Source of the DNA: CAIOTO01 sp040389165
GTDB lineage: Bacteria > Pseudomonadota > Alphaproteobacteria > Paracaedibacterales > CAIOTO01
NCBI GenBank assembly: GCA_040389165.1
Contig: JAZKAK010000014.1
Coordinates: 1-53,350 of the forward strand
Reading direction: 5' to 3'
DNA: 53,350 bases
The translations under genes were made by a program, and so were the position numbers. Below are positions 35,373 to 44,769 of this stretch, one piece after another; position 1 is the first letter of the stretch; each line of letters opens with the position of its first letter. The notes under the pieces were generated by a model that worked only from the letters and a program-made list of their open reading frames with translations, was not told where the DNA came from and did no database searches.

Positions 35373-36629
35373 ATGACCATACGTATAACAACACTTGATA
35401 GCGGCCTTCGCATTGTCACTGACACAAATGATTCGGTGCAAACGATTTCATGTGGTGCCTGGTTTAATGTGGGAACGCGTCATGAAACGAAAGACATTAA
35501 TGGCATTGCACACATGCTTGAACATATGGCTTTTAAAGGAACAAAACGACGTACAGCTGTGCAGATTGCCGAAGAAATTGAATCAGTTGGTGGTTATTTG
35601 AACGCATACACGGCGCGGGAAGTGACAGCCTACTATGCACGCATTTTAAAAGATGATTTGCCATTAGCCGTTGATTTATTGGCAGATATTTTGCAACATT
35701 CAACGTTTGATAAAGATGAATTCGCGCGTGAGCAGGGTGTGGTATTGCAAGAAATTGGGCAAACGAATGACACGCCTGATGATGTGGTGTTTGATTATTT
35801 TCAGGAAACCTGTTACCCCGATCAGCCGATGGGCTGGCCAACACTTGGTACAGAGGATGTGATTCGGGCGTTAACGCCTGAGCAGGTGAGTGCGTATATG
35901 TATGATAACTACAGCTTATCAAACATGGTGTTTTCAGCTGCCGGTAATGTGTCGCATGACGCCGTGGTTGCGCTTTGTCAGCAGCATTTCAATGTGATGC
36001 AAAAAGATAGGCCTTTGACGCCGAAGTCAGCCGTGTATGGAGGAGGGGAGTTCAGGCAAGAAAAAGAACTTGAGCAAGCCCACATCATATTAGGCTTTGA
36101 GGGTGTTCCATTTCAGCATCCCGACTATTATGCCATGATGGTGTATTCAACCGTCTTAGGTGGTGGCATGTCATCACGTTTGTTCCAAGAGATCCGTGAG
36201 AAGCGTGGTTTGGTGTATACAGTTCAGTCCAGCACGTCAAGTTACCGTGATTCGGGTGTGTTTCAAATCTATGCAGGAACAGGCGAGAAAGAGGTGGCCG
36301 AACTTGTGCCGGTTATGTGTGAAGAACTTTGGAAAATGTCAGTAGATGTGTCAGATGTCGAAATTAAACGTGCAAAAACACAAATTAAAGCCGGCATGAT
36401 GATGGGGCTTGAAAGTACGTCAAATCGGTGCGAGCGGTTGGCGAATCAGATATTGATTTATGGAAAGCCAGTCACTCCTGAGGAGGTGTGTGCACATATT
36501 GATGCTGTGTCGAAAGATGATTTGCTTCGGGTGGCGCAGACAATTTTACAGAAGAAGCCGACGTTAACGGCGCTTGGGCCAATTAAGAATTTGCCTCGAT
36601 TGGATGCAATTGCGTCATTGTTTTCGTAA
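35373..36629 (+). CDS. M16 family zinc metallopeptidase (processing-peptidase-like)
   Basis: The 418-residue protein has the inverted zinc motif HMLEHMAFKGT (HxxEH, about 47-57), preceded by the GTRHE..GIAH pattern and followed by the downstream Glu in the ARE/EF-REQGVVLQEI region. The C-terminal half (about 180-418) is the inactive M16_C domain with GGGMSSRLFQEIREKRGLVY. It resembles RPP/PreP-like peptidases of Rickettsiales, the bacterial relatives of the mitochondrial processing peptidase. No signal peptide is seen, so it is probably cytoplasmic. It is a single gene with its own terminator downstream. Confidence 0.9.
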   Translation: MTIRITTLDSGLRIVTDTNDSVQTISCGAWFNVGTRHETKDINGIAHMLEHMAFKGTKRRTAVQIAEEIESVGGYLNAYTAREVTAYYARILKDDLPLAVDLLADILQHSTFDKDEFAREQGVVLQEIGQTNDTPDDVVFDYFQETCYPDQPMGWPTLGTEDVIRALTPEQVSAYMYDNYSLSNMVFSAAGNVSHDAVVALCQQHFNVMQKDRPLTPKSAVYGGGEFRQEKELEQAHIILGFEGVPFQHPDYYAMMVYSTVLGGGMSSRLFQEIREKRGLVYTVQSSTSSYRDSGVFQIYAGTGEKEVAELVPVMCEELWKMSVDVSDVEIKRAKTQIKAGMMMGLESTSNRCERLANQILIYGKPVTPEEVCAHIDAVSKDDLLRVAQTILQKKPTLTALGPIKNLPRLDAIASLFS

Positions 36630-36650
36630 ATATATTGCTCTATTGATTAT

Positions 36651-36680
36651 AAAAAAACCCATGATTATCATGGGTTTTTT
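36651..36680. terminator. Bidirectional terminator after the M16 peptidase and rpsP
   Basis: AAAAAAACCCATGA / TCATGGGTTTTTT forms a perfect stem with a TTA loop. It has T-runs on both strands, between the convergent peptidase and rpsP genes. Confidence 0.88.
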
Positions 36681-36711
36681 AGCAGGTAATCTCAGTTATT
36701 ACAAAAAAGTA

Positions 36712-37059
36712 CTAGGCAGCAGCAGCTGCAGCAGCCTCAGCCTTAGCACGTTCTTGTGCTTTTTTCTTTGGTGCTGATTTTGTTGGCTTTTCTGTGCGTT
36801 CAACCGCAGGAAGAATGCTTGCACGAGATAAGAACAATTGTACGCGATCAGTTGGTTGTGCACCAACAGATAGCCAGTACTTAATGCGCTCTTGGTTCAA
36901 CACAACGCGTTCTGCATGATCAGAAGTCAACATTGGGTTATATGATCCAACGCGCTCAACGAAACGACCGTCACGTGGTGATGTTGCTTCAGCTACAACG
37001 ATACGATAGAATGGGCGCTTTTTTGCTCCGCCACGTGCTAAACGAATTTTTAATGCCAT
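36712..37059 (-). CDS. rpsP: 30S ribosomal protein S16
   Basis: The 115-residue small-subunit protein begins MALKIRLARGGAKKRPFYRIVVAEATSPRDGRF.., the S16 signature, and contains RVGSYNP. An Ala/Lys-rich tail (about 80-115, ending in six consecutive Ala) is longer than in E. coli S16 and typical of alphaproteobacteria. It lies 106 nt downstream of ffh. The usual followers rimM, trmD and rplS are absent; a terminator closes the unit. Confidence 0.97.
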   Translation of the reverse strand: MALKIRLARGGAKKRPFYRIVVAEATSPRDGRFVERVGSYNPMLTSDHAERVVLNQERIKYWLSVGAQPTDRVQLFLSRASILPAVERTEKPTKSAPKKKAQERAKAEAAAAAAA

Positions 37060-37165
37060 TTATATCTCCTAAAACATTAATATCAAATTTAATTATTATA
37101 ACTAGTTCATTTCCTGCCTTGTCATTTTCGAATTAAGTCCGACAATAACAATGCAGTTTTTGTTG

Positions 37166-38515
37166 CTAGTTACCAAGTAAAGCGCCGAGTTTTCCTGAAA
37201 TCAGGCCCTTTGCTCCCGTTTTTCCTAATTTTTTCATCATCAACTGCATTTGTTGATGCTGTTTGAGCAGACGATTAACATCCGAAACTTCGAGCCCTGC
37301 ACCTTTTGCAATACGTCGTCGTCGCGAGGCGTTTAAAATCTGCACATTTTTACGCTCTTTTTTTGTCATTGAATGGATGACGCCCAATTGACGACGGATG
37401 AGATTGTCATCCATACCCGCTTGTGCAATCTTATCTTTTAGTTTACCCATTCCCGGCAGAAACCCCATCATATTGGAAATTCCTCCCATCTTCAACATTT
37501 GTTCGATGTGCATAGCCATATCATCGAGATCAAAGATGCCTTTTTGCATCTTTTTAGCAAGTTTTTCAGCATCTTCCGTTACGACGACTTCTGATGCACG
37601 CTCGACAAGGCTTATGATATCGCCCATGTCAAGAATACGTCCAGCCAAACGTTCGGGATGAAAGACTTCTAAATGATCGGATTTTTCGCCAACACCAAGA
37701 AATTTAATAGGACAGCCTGTCACTGCGCGCATGGATAATGCAGCGCCGCCACGACTATCACCATCAATACGCGTTAATACAAGCCCCGTGATAGGCAATG
37801 CATCTTTAAAACCTTGCGCAATCCGAACCGCATCTTGACCTGTCATTGCATCAGCAACGAGTAGGATTTCGATTGGTTTAGTCGCGGCCTGTATAGCTTT
37901 GACTTCATCCATGAGTGCGTCATCAATATGCAGACGACCCGCTGTGTCATAAATGATGACTTCAAAGCTACCTTGACGTGCCCGCTCAATGGCGCGCGCT
38001 ACGATGGCAAGGGGCTTTTCATTTTCAACAATAGGTAGAGATTCTATTGATAGGGATTTTGCTAAAACTTCAAGCTGATGCTGTGCCGCAGGACGATATA
38101 TATCAAGCGATACAAGCAGAACGCGTTTTTTAAGCTTTTCATGAATGTGTTTTGCAATTTTACCAGATGAAGTTGTTTTTCCAGAACCTTGCAGGCCAAC
38201 CATCAATATTGATGCAGGCGGTTTTGTTGCTAGATTAAGTTCAACCCCTGTTGATCCTAATAACTCAATTAAATGATCATGAACAATTTTAATGACCATC
38301 TGGCCAGGCGAAATGCTTCGTAAAACTTCATGGCCAACTGCACGAATGCGTACTTGCTCAACAAAATCTTTGACAACAGATAAGGAAACATCTGCTTCGA
38401 GTAAGGCAATTCGAATTTCACGCAAAGCACTATTAACGTCATCTTCTGATAGAAGGCCGCGCCCGCGAAGTTTATCAAATACAGCCGTTAAACGCTGACT
38501 GAGATTTTGGAACAT
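37166..38515 (-). CDS. ffh: Signal recognition particle protein Ffh
   Basis: The 449-residue SRP54 homologue binds 4.5S RNA and hydrophobic signal sequences and hands them to FtsY. The N domain (about 1-90) has the ALLEADVSL block. The G domain has GLQGSGKTTSSGK, DIYRPAAQHQLE, DTAGRLHIDDALMDE, TRIDGDSRGG and GVGEKSDHLEVF. The C-terminal Met-rich M domain (about 320-449) ends in LKQHQQMQLMMKKLGK. The 4.5S RNA gene was not found in this window. Confidence 0.97.
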   Translation of the reverse strand: MFQNLSQRLTAVFDKLRGRGLLSEDDVNSALREIRIALLEADVSLSVVKDFVEQVRIRAVGHEVLRSISPGQMVIKIVHDHLIELLGSTGVELNLATKPPASILMVGLQGSGKTTSSGKIAKHIHEKLKKRVLLVSLDIYRPAAQHQLEVLAKSLSIESLPIVENEKPLAIVARAIERARQGSFEVIIYDTAGRLHIDDALMDEVKAIQAATKPIEILLVADAMTGQDAVRIAQGFKDALPITGLVLTRIDGDSRGGAALSMRAVTGCPIKFLGVGEKSDHLEVFHPERLAGRILDMGDIISLVERASEVVVTEDAEKLAKKMQKGIFDLDDMAMHIEQMLKMGGISNMMGFLPGMGKLKDKIAQAGMDDNLIRRQLGVIHSMTKKERKNVQILNASRRRRIAKGAGLEVSDVNRLLKQHQQMQLMMKKLGKTGAKGLISGKLGALLGN

Positions 38516-38760
38516 TATGCTTACACTAATTTTAAAGTAATCTTAATGTAAGGTGATAGCACATAAAAAACAAGAATAAAGTGAATTATTCTCGTAATTA
38601 CGTTCGTATCGACTAATCAGATGAATGTTAATACGTTGAGATTCTATTGAATTTATATGAGAGGATTATATAGAAGTTTTTTTAAACATATCGATACTAA
38701 ATAATACACGTTTGTTTTGTATTGCATATTTTTATGTTCTTGCTCTTGCGTATTTTGATT

Positions 38761-40029
38761 TTAAAGTGTTGATGTCTTTGTTACCTGTGCTACCGCTGGC
38801 TGCGCTGTTGGTTGCTGTAATAAATCTCTTAAAAACTTAAGAATTTCTACACGTTGAGCTGAGTCTTTTTCTTCTTCCTCTGTGTGAACTTCACTATAAA
38901 CTTTTGCAATGCTGTTCTGATCTGGCATGGGTACACCAGCATGTTGTGCTAAAAAGTATGTCATTATATGGAGATGTCCTTTTATAGCGGCTTCTTTGAA
39001 CGCGTGGTTAATACCAGCTTGATCTGGCAAGGGGGCGCCCGCTTGCTGCTGTGTTGTAATATAATTAATGATGTGATGATGTCCATGTCGCGCAGCGGCC
39101 CATAAGGCATGATTAACTTCGGTCTGGTCAGGTAACGTAATGTTTTTCTGTGATGCATACAAGAATTCTACGATGTGAAGGTGACCATTTTGAGCGGCCC
39201 ATGTTAACGCATGGCGTGCTGCTGTTTGATCTGGTAAAGGTAGGCTGTTACCATTAGCTAGATTATGTGGGGTTAGCAGCCACGTTAATATATCTTTGTG
39301 TCCGCTTCCTGCAGCTAGAAAAAAGGCTTCATTAACAGACTCTTGACTTGGTGCTGGTAGGTTCTGTTGTTGAATAAGTGCATCCATAATGCTTAAGTGT
39401 CCACCACACGCAGCTGTGCTGAACGCTTTGCTTATGCCTTTGTGATTCGGTAGAGGTATGCCTGCTGGCGAAGTTAAAAGATATTTTATTGTACCCAAAT
39501 GACCGGATGCGGCTCCGTCAAGCAGTTTGTTAACTTCATGCTGATTTGGTTTATAACAAAGTTTTGGGTCTTTAAGCATCTTGTCCATAGGGTTAAAAAA
39601 ACCATAATGAGCCATTAAAAATAAAGCTAATTTAACGGCTTCTGCTGATGAAACAATTTCGCTGTATCTATGTTCAATTAATTCTTTAACAACTTTCTTG
39701 TCACCTCTTAGAAATTCAATTTCTAATTCCTTATGTACGTTGTTCTGTTTGTTTTGCGCTGAATTATTTGAGTTCTGAAATTGACCATTTATATTTTGGT
39801 TGGGATTGTTTCCTTGGTACTGCCCTGAGTTATTTCCTTGGTATTGCCCTGAGTTATTTCCTTGAGACGAAGTATTTGATTGCTGCCCAACGTTATTTCC
39901 TTGTGCGGAATTGCTAGAATATCCTGCATAATTATTTGAATTCTGTGGTGAGTATTGATCAGCAAACGCATTCATTATGATGCCTGTAGACATAAGTGAT
40001 GTAACTGATAATAATAATTTTTTAAACAT
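38761..40029 (-). CDS. Secreted ankyrin-repeat protein with Asn/Gln-rich N-terminus
   Basis: The 422-residue protein has a signal peptide (MFKKLLLSVTSLMSTGIIMNAFA, cleavage before DQY). A low-complexity Asn/Gln/Gly/Ser region (about 25-95) contains tandem NNSGQYQG units. An ankyrin-like array from about 140 to 395 has a ~38-residue pattern: GHL.I...L, then PLPDQ..I..AF..AA..GH. The final part is charged and ends SQ..TSTL. Ankyrin arrays bind other proteins, and in host-associated alphaproteobacteria exported ankyrin proteins are often effectors or surface proteins; applying that here is an inference. It is a single gene, followed upstream by the MITE-like element at 40122-40283. Confidence 0.8.
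   Translation of the reverse strand: MFKKLLLSVTSLMSTGIIMNAFADQYSPQNSNNYAGYSSNSAQGNNVGQQSNTSSQGNNSGQYQGNNSGQYQGNNPNQNINGQFQNSNNSAQNKQNNVHKELEIEFLRGDKKVVKELIEHRYSEIVSSAEAVKLALFLMAHYGFFNPMDKMLKDPKLCYKPNQHEVNKLLDGAASGHLGTIKYLLTSPAGIPLPNHKGISKAFSTAACGGHLSIMDALIQQQNLPAPSQESVNEAFFLAAGSGHKDILTWLLTPHNLANGNSLPLPDQTAARHALTWAAQNGHLHIVEFLYASQKNITLPDQTEVNHALWAAARHGHHHIINYITTQQQAGAPLPDQAGINHAFKEAAIKGHLHIMTYFLAQHAGVPMPDQNSIAKVYSEVHTEEEEKDSAQRVEILKFLRDLLQQPTAQPAVAQVTKTSTL
39805..39866 (-). repeat. 24-nt tandem repeat encoding NNSGQYQG
   Basis: About two and a half copies of a 24-nt unit (plus strand GTTATTTCCTTGGTATTGCC, then CTGA) encode the octapeptide repeat NNSGQYQG in the ankyrin protein. Copies differ by one or two bases. 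In-frame length variation by slippage is possible. Confidence 0.8.
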
Positions 40030-40111
40030 GGTGGAATCCTTTTTATTAGATCATTATCAATATGTATCAATTATATTGCTTCCTACAATATGATGACGAT
40101 ATTAATATCGT

Positions 40112-40293
40112 ATTCATAATTATGCTACCCGTCACTTTTTGTCACTCCACCCTTGTCATTCCCGCGGCGGCGGGAATCCAGAAAAGCCCCTTTAAAAACC
40201 GTGAGTTTGGGGAGAGCTAAACAGCCTGGATCCCCGCCTCCGCGGGAATGACAGTAAGAAAAATAAAAGTGACGGGTAGCATGATTCATAATT
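40112..40293. mobile_element. MITE-like element with terminal inverted repeats and putative target duplication
   Basis: The element spans 40122-40283. ATGCTACCCGTCACTTTT at its left end is repeated inverted at the right end (18 bp perfect). Direct repeats ATTCATAATT flank it at 40112-40121 and 40284-40293, as expected of a target-site duplication. Its centre is a family A palindrome (40155-40252) with GTCATTCCCGCGG.. and ..CCGCGGGAATGAC ends. There is no coding capacity, so any movement would need a transposase in trans. Confidence 0.7.
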
Positions 40294-40486
40294 ATTGATT
40301 TTATGTTTCTATTATCATATTAATACGACGGTGTTAATAAAAAGTTAATGATATGACATATTTATTTCTATCACCTAATGTCTGTATAGATCTTGAATTT
40401 TACGCGTATAGTTGATTTTATTAAATTTAGAACCAGCACCAATATTCTTTATGTTTAGACGATAGCACGAGCGGTATTGTTTTTAC

Positions 40487-43105
40487 TTATTTAGCAGGTG
40501 GAGTGGCGTTGTTGCCGATTTTTGCTTTACTCTTTTCATCACGATCTGTGTTTTTAGTGGATTCTTCTGCTGGTTGATCTAACATGCTTTTGATGTAAGT
40601 TGAAACGTTGGCAATGTCGGCAAGCGCAGCTTCAGCTTCAGTTCGCTGTTTTATTTGATTATTGTTTGGGCGTGTGAAAAACTCAAAATTCTTTTGTCCC
40701 TTCATGAGCTCTTTATATGTTTTTCCAAGTTCTTGCAGTTTGTCGAATTGATTGTCCATGAAATAGAGTGTTACGAGCTCATTTAAAATTGCGATGAGAC
40801 GTTTGGGGTCTTTTTGAGCATTAATTAGATATTGCGTGGATGCAAGTCTTTCTGCCGCCTCGTGCCATTGTTTGTTTTGGGCGTATATTTTTGAAGCAAG
40901 AATGCCATGATCAGGATCAGTAGATGCATTCAGTAACGCGAGCGCTGCTGACCTTTTGTTTTCACCAAGAAATGCTTGTACGTGCATGGTTATTGATTTT
41001 GATTTTTGCTCTATTGTTGCAATTTCTTGTGGAAATGTATTAAAGACGGCCAAGGCTTCATCGTATTTCTTATTTTGCATGTGAAGATCGGCAATCTTAA
41101 ATAGTATCTCAATTTTTTCTGGTGAATCAGGCTTGTTTGCTTGGTTTCTGCTTAATAGTTCTGCTGCATCATCAAGCAAATCGATGTGTTCGAATTGCTC
41201 TGCGATAATTTTTACGATTTCATCCCCGGTTTTACCTTCAGGAATGACATCAAGAAAATCACCATACGTTTTTATGACTTTAAGTGGGGAAATATTTTTA
41301 ATATTGTGAAAATAGGTTAAGTAAATATTTTTCATTCTGACGCCAATTTGTTCAATACCGGAACGACTTGGAAATAAACGCTTTAATTCACGTAGTTGCG
41401 CGAGTGCATCTGAATATTGTTTTTCAGCTTCGAGTAATTGAATGAGCTCTTGTGATATGCGATATTCAAGGCTGCTTCCTCGCCATTTTAAACGTAAAGC
41501 TGTGAAAATACGTATGGCATCTTTTTTTGATGTTTCTCGCGTTTGAATATTATTTAGTGTATTTAATAGCTCAGATTCAACTAAAAGTTCTATAGGCGCT
41601 TTGTCGGGATACTTTTCCAAATGCATGTCTTCTAAAAAGCTTTTGCTGCTTCCAAAGTCTTTTCTTTCATAATAAATTTTGGCTTGGTAAAGATCATGCA
41701 GCCACTGAGAAAGAATACTATCATTATTATTTTTTTGTCCGAGCAATAAATTGACTGCACCTAAGTTATGTAAATTCTCTGCTGTTTTAAGGCTGTGTTG
41801 TATTAAAACTTCACGCAAATGGATTGGGTATTCTTCTATAATGGGTCTAATTTTGTAAATAAGTTGATCAATCCCATCAAATTGACCAAGCGCGCTTGTG
41901 GCCAATTGTTTCCATACAGAAATCTCGAGTGTATTCGGTAGAGATTTCCAGCAATCTAGCGCGTTATTATATTCTTGCGTTAAAAAATAAGCCATTCCAA
42001 GCAAAGCTTTATAAAGAGGTAGTTGTGTTATTTTTGGATATTGAATAGCAGTTGTTTTTAGATATGTTTTTGCCTCTTGTCCCATATTTAGTGCTAAATC
42101 TATCCATGCCCATTGAAGTTGTTTTTCGAGTGTGTAGGGAGGCGTTAAATTATTTCTTTCACTGAGTAGTTGCGATCGTTCTTTTGTGATATCCCGTTTG
42201 GGATCCACATCAAATATATTTTGGAAATGACGCCCAATTGTTGGTGAAATTAATGTTGATAGTATGTTTGGGTGAATGATTTGTATTTGGTTGTTTTCTA
42301 TGGAAAAACGTGTTTTGTTCGAAAAATTACGGATTGCAAGGCCTTGCTGTGTTGATACCGTTTCGTAATAGGGGGTTTTGTATAAATGTTGATAGCCCCC
42401 ATCAGGATTTTGAGTCATGTACACGTAATAAGCAGTATTATCGAGCGTTATGAGGGCTCCAATACCCCCTGGAGCGAGAGGTTTTATTGTAATATTTGGC
42501 CATTGCGTTTCTTCAATCATAAGGAGTGATGGGGTTGGTGCAGTTGTGTAAAGGCTACCCGAATCACGATAAAAAAATGTTAAGTACAGTTCTTTTTCGT
42601 TGCGTTCAAAATTAGCATAAATATAGGGATCAAGTCTGAATTTTAAAATAAGTACTTTTGAGTCATTGATGGGAATTATTTCTTTTATAAAAGCCATGTT
42701 TTCGGTAAAAACAGGCAATTGAAATGTGTATTTTTTATCTAAGATGAGAAAAAATCCATCATGTGTAGTGATAATCGCAAGAGCAGGAGAGGCATTTGTC
42801 TTTATTTGCAATCGAAATGTTTTTCCTTGTGTGTTAGGTGCTAAAATGAGATCAGCCGTATTAATTTCCGTTGGTGGTGCAGACGTTTTTTGTGAAACGG
42901 GCATGAGACTAGATGATTTTTGTTTGGATTTCTTTTTGGCATCTTTTTTAATCTTAATATTTGCTGTTTGCTCTATTTTTTGTGTTGTGCTCCCGTCGGC
43001 AGCAATTATTATTTCATTGGCAATAACACTTTTTGTGTGAAGGAGTGATAAGCTGAAAATGAATACGTAAAAAGCTTTTGTATATGTTTTCATTCTGTTG
43101 CCCAC
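40487..43105 (-). CDS. Exported TPR-repeat protein co-transcribed with the secretin
   Basis: The 872-residue protein has a signal sequence after a short lead (about 8-29, AFYVFIFSLSLLHTKSVIANE). A Lys-rich linker and a beta-rich region follow (about 85-280, LILAPNTQGKTFRLQI...). A long all-helical part (about 310-840) has repeated TPR-like pairs, for example YKALLGMAYFLTQEYNNALDCWKSL and ALAQLRELKRLFPSRSG. The tail is Lys/Asp/Glu-rich. It overlaps the end of the secretin gene by 16 nt and is thus translationally coupled. The role is not recognised. As a periplasmic TPR partner of a secretin it may act as scaffold or pilotin-like assembly factor, but this is an inference. Confidence 0.7.
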   Translation of the reverse strand: MGNRMKTYTKAFYVFIFSLSLLHTKSVIANEIIIAADGSTTQKIEQTANIKIKKDAKKKSKQKSSSLMPVSQKTSAPPTEINTADLILAPNTQGKTFRLQIKTNASPALAIITTHDGFFLILDKKYTFQLPVFTENMAFIKEIIPINDSKVLILKFRLDPYIYANFERNEKELYLTFFYRDSGSLYTTAPTPSLLMIEETQWPNITIKPLAPGGIGALITLDNTAYYVYMTQNPDGGYQHLYKTPYYETVSTQQGLAIRNFSNKTRFSIENNQIQIIHPNILSTLISPTIGRHFQNIFDVDPKRDITKERSQLLSERNNLTPPYTLEKQLQWAWIDLALNMGQEAKTYLKTTAIQYPKITQLPLYKALLGMAYFLTQEYNNALDCWKSLPNTLEISVWKQLATSALGQFDGIDQLIYKIRPIIEEYPIHLREVLIQHSLKTAENLHNLGAVNLLLGQKNNNDSILSQWLHDLYQAKIYYERKDFGSSKSFLEDMHLEKYPDKAPIELLVESELLNTLNNIQTRETSKKDAIRIFTALRLKWRGSSLEYRISQELIQLLEAEKQYSDALAQLRELKRLFPSRSGIEQIGVRMKNIYLTYFHNIKNISPLKVIKTYGDFLDVIPEGKTGDEIVKIIAEQFEHIDLLDDAAELLSRNQANKPDSPEKIEILFKIADLHMQNKKYDEALAVFNTFPQEIATIEQKSKSITMHVQAFLGENKRSAALALLNASTDPDHGILASKIYAQNKQWHEAAERLASTQYLINAQKDPKRLIAILNELVTLYFMDNQFDKLQELGKTYKELMKGQKNFEFFTRPNNNQIKQRTEAEAALADIANVSTYIKSMLDQPAEESTKNTDRDEKSKAKIGNNATPPAK

Positions 43106-44769
43106 TTACGTGAATCTGACACATAATCTGTTGTAAGACGTGTGTCCGCTGCGTCAAGTGGAGGCGCAGCATCAGTAATTGTTGCTTTAAGAATAATGAC
43201 AAGTTCGACAACAACATCGCCTTCAGCAGTGCTTGAAAAGAGTTCTTTTACAATATAAATATCACCTAAGCCTGGTATTTTGTTTGTATCTTGGTAAGAT
43301 CTAACCTCCATGAGGCCACCCATAATGCCTATTTCCCCATTTTGCAGACGAAGAACTGAATCTATTTCGCGCACTTCAACAACGGGAACCATAGATGGGG
43401 TTAATGCTGTGTTCGTGCCACTTGTTGATAAATTTGCATTATACGCAATTTCTACGGCCGGATCGGGCACTGATTTGTTAAGCCGTGATATTGATGGCCT
43501 TAGAAATAAAATAATTTCACCTGTATCGGGGTCAATTGACGGTTGAACTGACATCATAAGGCCAATAGGTACTGTTTGTATGTCACTTGATACACTTACA
43601 TTATTCAGATTAACGGTTGTGCTAAACTGTTTGTCGTAGTTCATACGAAAGTAAACTTGGTTTTGCGCTACTTTTAAAATAGCCGTTTGATTATTCATAA
43701 CAGTCAACCGAGGGCTGGAAAGGGTTCGTGAGTGACCAAATTCTTGTAATGCATTTAAAACAGTGGAGAATGTTGATCCCTTAGCACCAAAACTAAACAT
43801 GCTTTTCTGTGCATCAGAAGGATCTAAAAAGCGACTCTTTTGTGCTGCTGAGCCAAACATAGCATTTAGTTCCATGCCATTTCGGTTGTTTACTCTGTCC
43901 CAATTGATACCCGCACGATAATCTTCTTTTAAGGTGACTTCGATGATTTTAGCTTCAATCAGCACTTGGCTAGATGAGGCACGTTTTAGCTTTGTTAAGT
44001 ATTCCTTCACGCGTTTATGTGTTTTTTCCGGTGCATAAATAGTGATGAGTCCGCCTTGCTTGTGGACTGAATATGTAGAAAGCTCTTTTTGTTTGCCGTC
44101 TTTTTGCTTTGAATTTTCTTGCTGCAAATCTTGTGCAAGTAAAACTTTGAGATTACTTTCAAGTTCTAACCAGAAATCATTTTTAGTTTCAACGGTAACT
44201 GAGCTATTTGATCCATTATCATTATGAGCGGTTGTTTGATTGCCAATACCATTTTGTGCAAAAACATCTGTCGCAACGGATATGCGATTCTGGCTGCTGC
44301 GCGATAAATTTAAGAATTGAATGTTATAATTCTCACTGTAGGGTGTGTCACGTTCAATACGCAGTGCCATATTCTTTACACGAAAACGAAGATCTGTTAA
44401 TTCACATAAATCTTCGATAACCTCAATGAAAGGGCGGTCTGTTGCTTGAAATACAACATGTGATTGAATCTCTTTGTCCAGCTGCAGATCTATTTTAACC
44501 TGCCTGGATAGTTCGCTTAAAATTGGTTTTAACGGAATGTTTTCTGTGACTGAAATTGAAACAGTTTTGTAAAAATTTGCTGGATATGTGGGCGGTTTTT
44601 CTGTTTGCATTTGCTTATGCGCTGCGTGTGGGGGCAGGGGAGTTGGTGTTGATGTTAATGTTTTTAGATCTTGCGGCGTCATTGTCGGATTAATTTCTGT
44701 ACGGTTAATAAGTTCCCGGCATCCCGTTAGCGTCATAATTGTTAGAATTATATATGCAATGCGATGCAT
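43090..44769 (-). CDS. Secretin of type IV pilus/type II secretion family (MshL-like lipoprotein)
   Basis: The 559-residue protein begins with a lipoprotein signal ending in LTGC (about 14-17). A short secretin/TonB N-domain (about 75-130, VTENIPLKPILSELSRQVKIDL), an Asn/Ser-rich and Lys/Gln-rich insert and the secretin domain (about 250-545) follow. The latter has IEAKIIEVTLKEDYRAGINW, TLSSPRLTVMNNQTAILKV, the QTVPIGLMMSVQPSID block and GGLMEVRSY..KIPGLGDI. The general order and the short N-terminal region resemble MshL. It forms a multimeric outer-membrane channel for a pilus or for secreted proteins. Only this gene and the downstream TPR gene are present; the ATPase, platform protein and pilins are not in the window. 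Confidence 0.85.
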   Translation of the reverse strand: MHRIAYIILTIMTLTGCRELINRTEINPTMTPQDLKTLTSTPTPLPPHAAHKQMQTEKPPTYPANFYKTVSISVTENIPLKPILSELSRQVKIDLQLDKEIQSHVVFQATDRPFIEVIEDLCELTDLRFRVKNMALRIERDTPYSENYNIQFLNLSRSSQNRISVATDVFAQNGIGNQTTAHNDNGSNSSVTVETKNDFWLELESNLKVLLAQDLQQENSKQKDGKQKELSTYSVHKQGGLITIYAPEKTHKRVKEYLTKLKRASSSQVLIEAKIIEVTLKEDYRAGINWDRVNNRNGMELNAMFGSAAQKSRFLDPSDAQKSMFSFGAKGSTFSTVLNALQEFGHSRTLSSPRLTVMNNQTAILKVAQNQVYFRMNYDKQFSTTVNLNNVSVSSDIQTVPIGLMMSVQPSIDPDTGEIILFLRPSISRLNKSVPDPAVEIAYNANLSTSGTNTALTPSMVPVVEVREIDSVLRLQNGEIGIMGGLMEVRSYQDTNKIPGLGDIYIVKELFSSTAEGDVVVELVIILKATITDAAPPLDAADTRLTTDYVSDSRKWATE

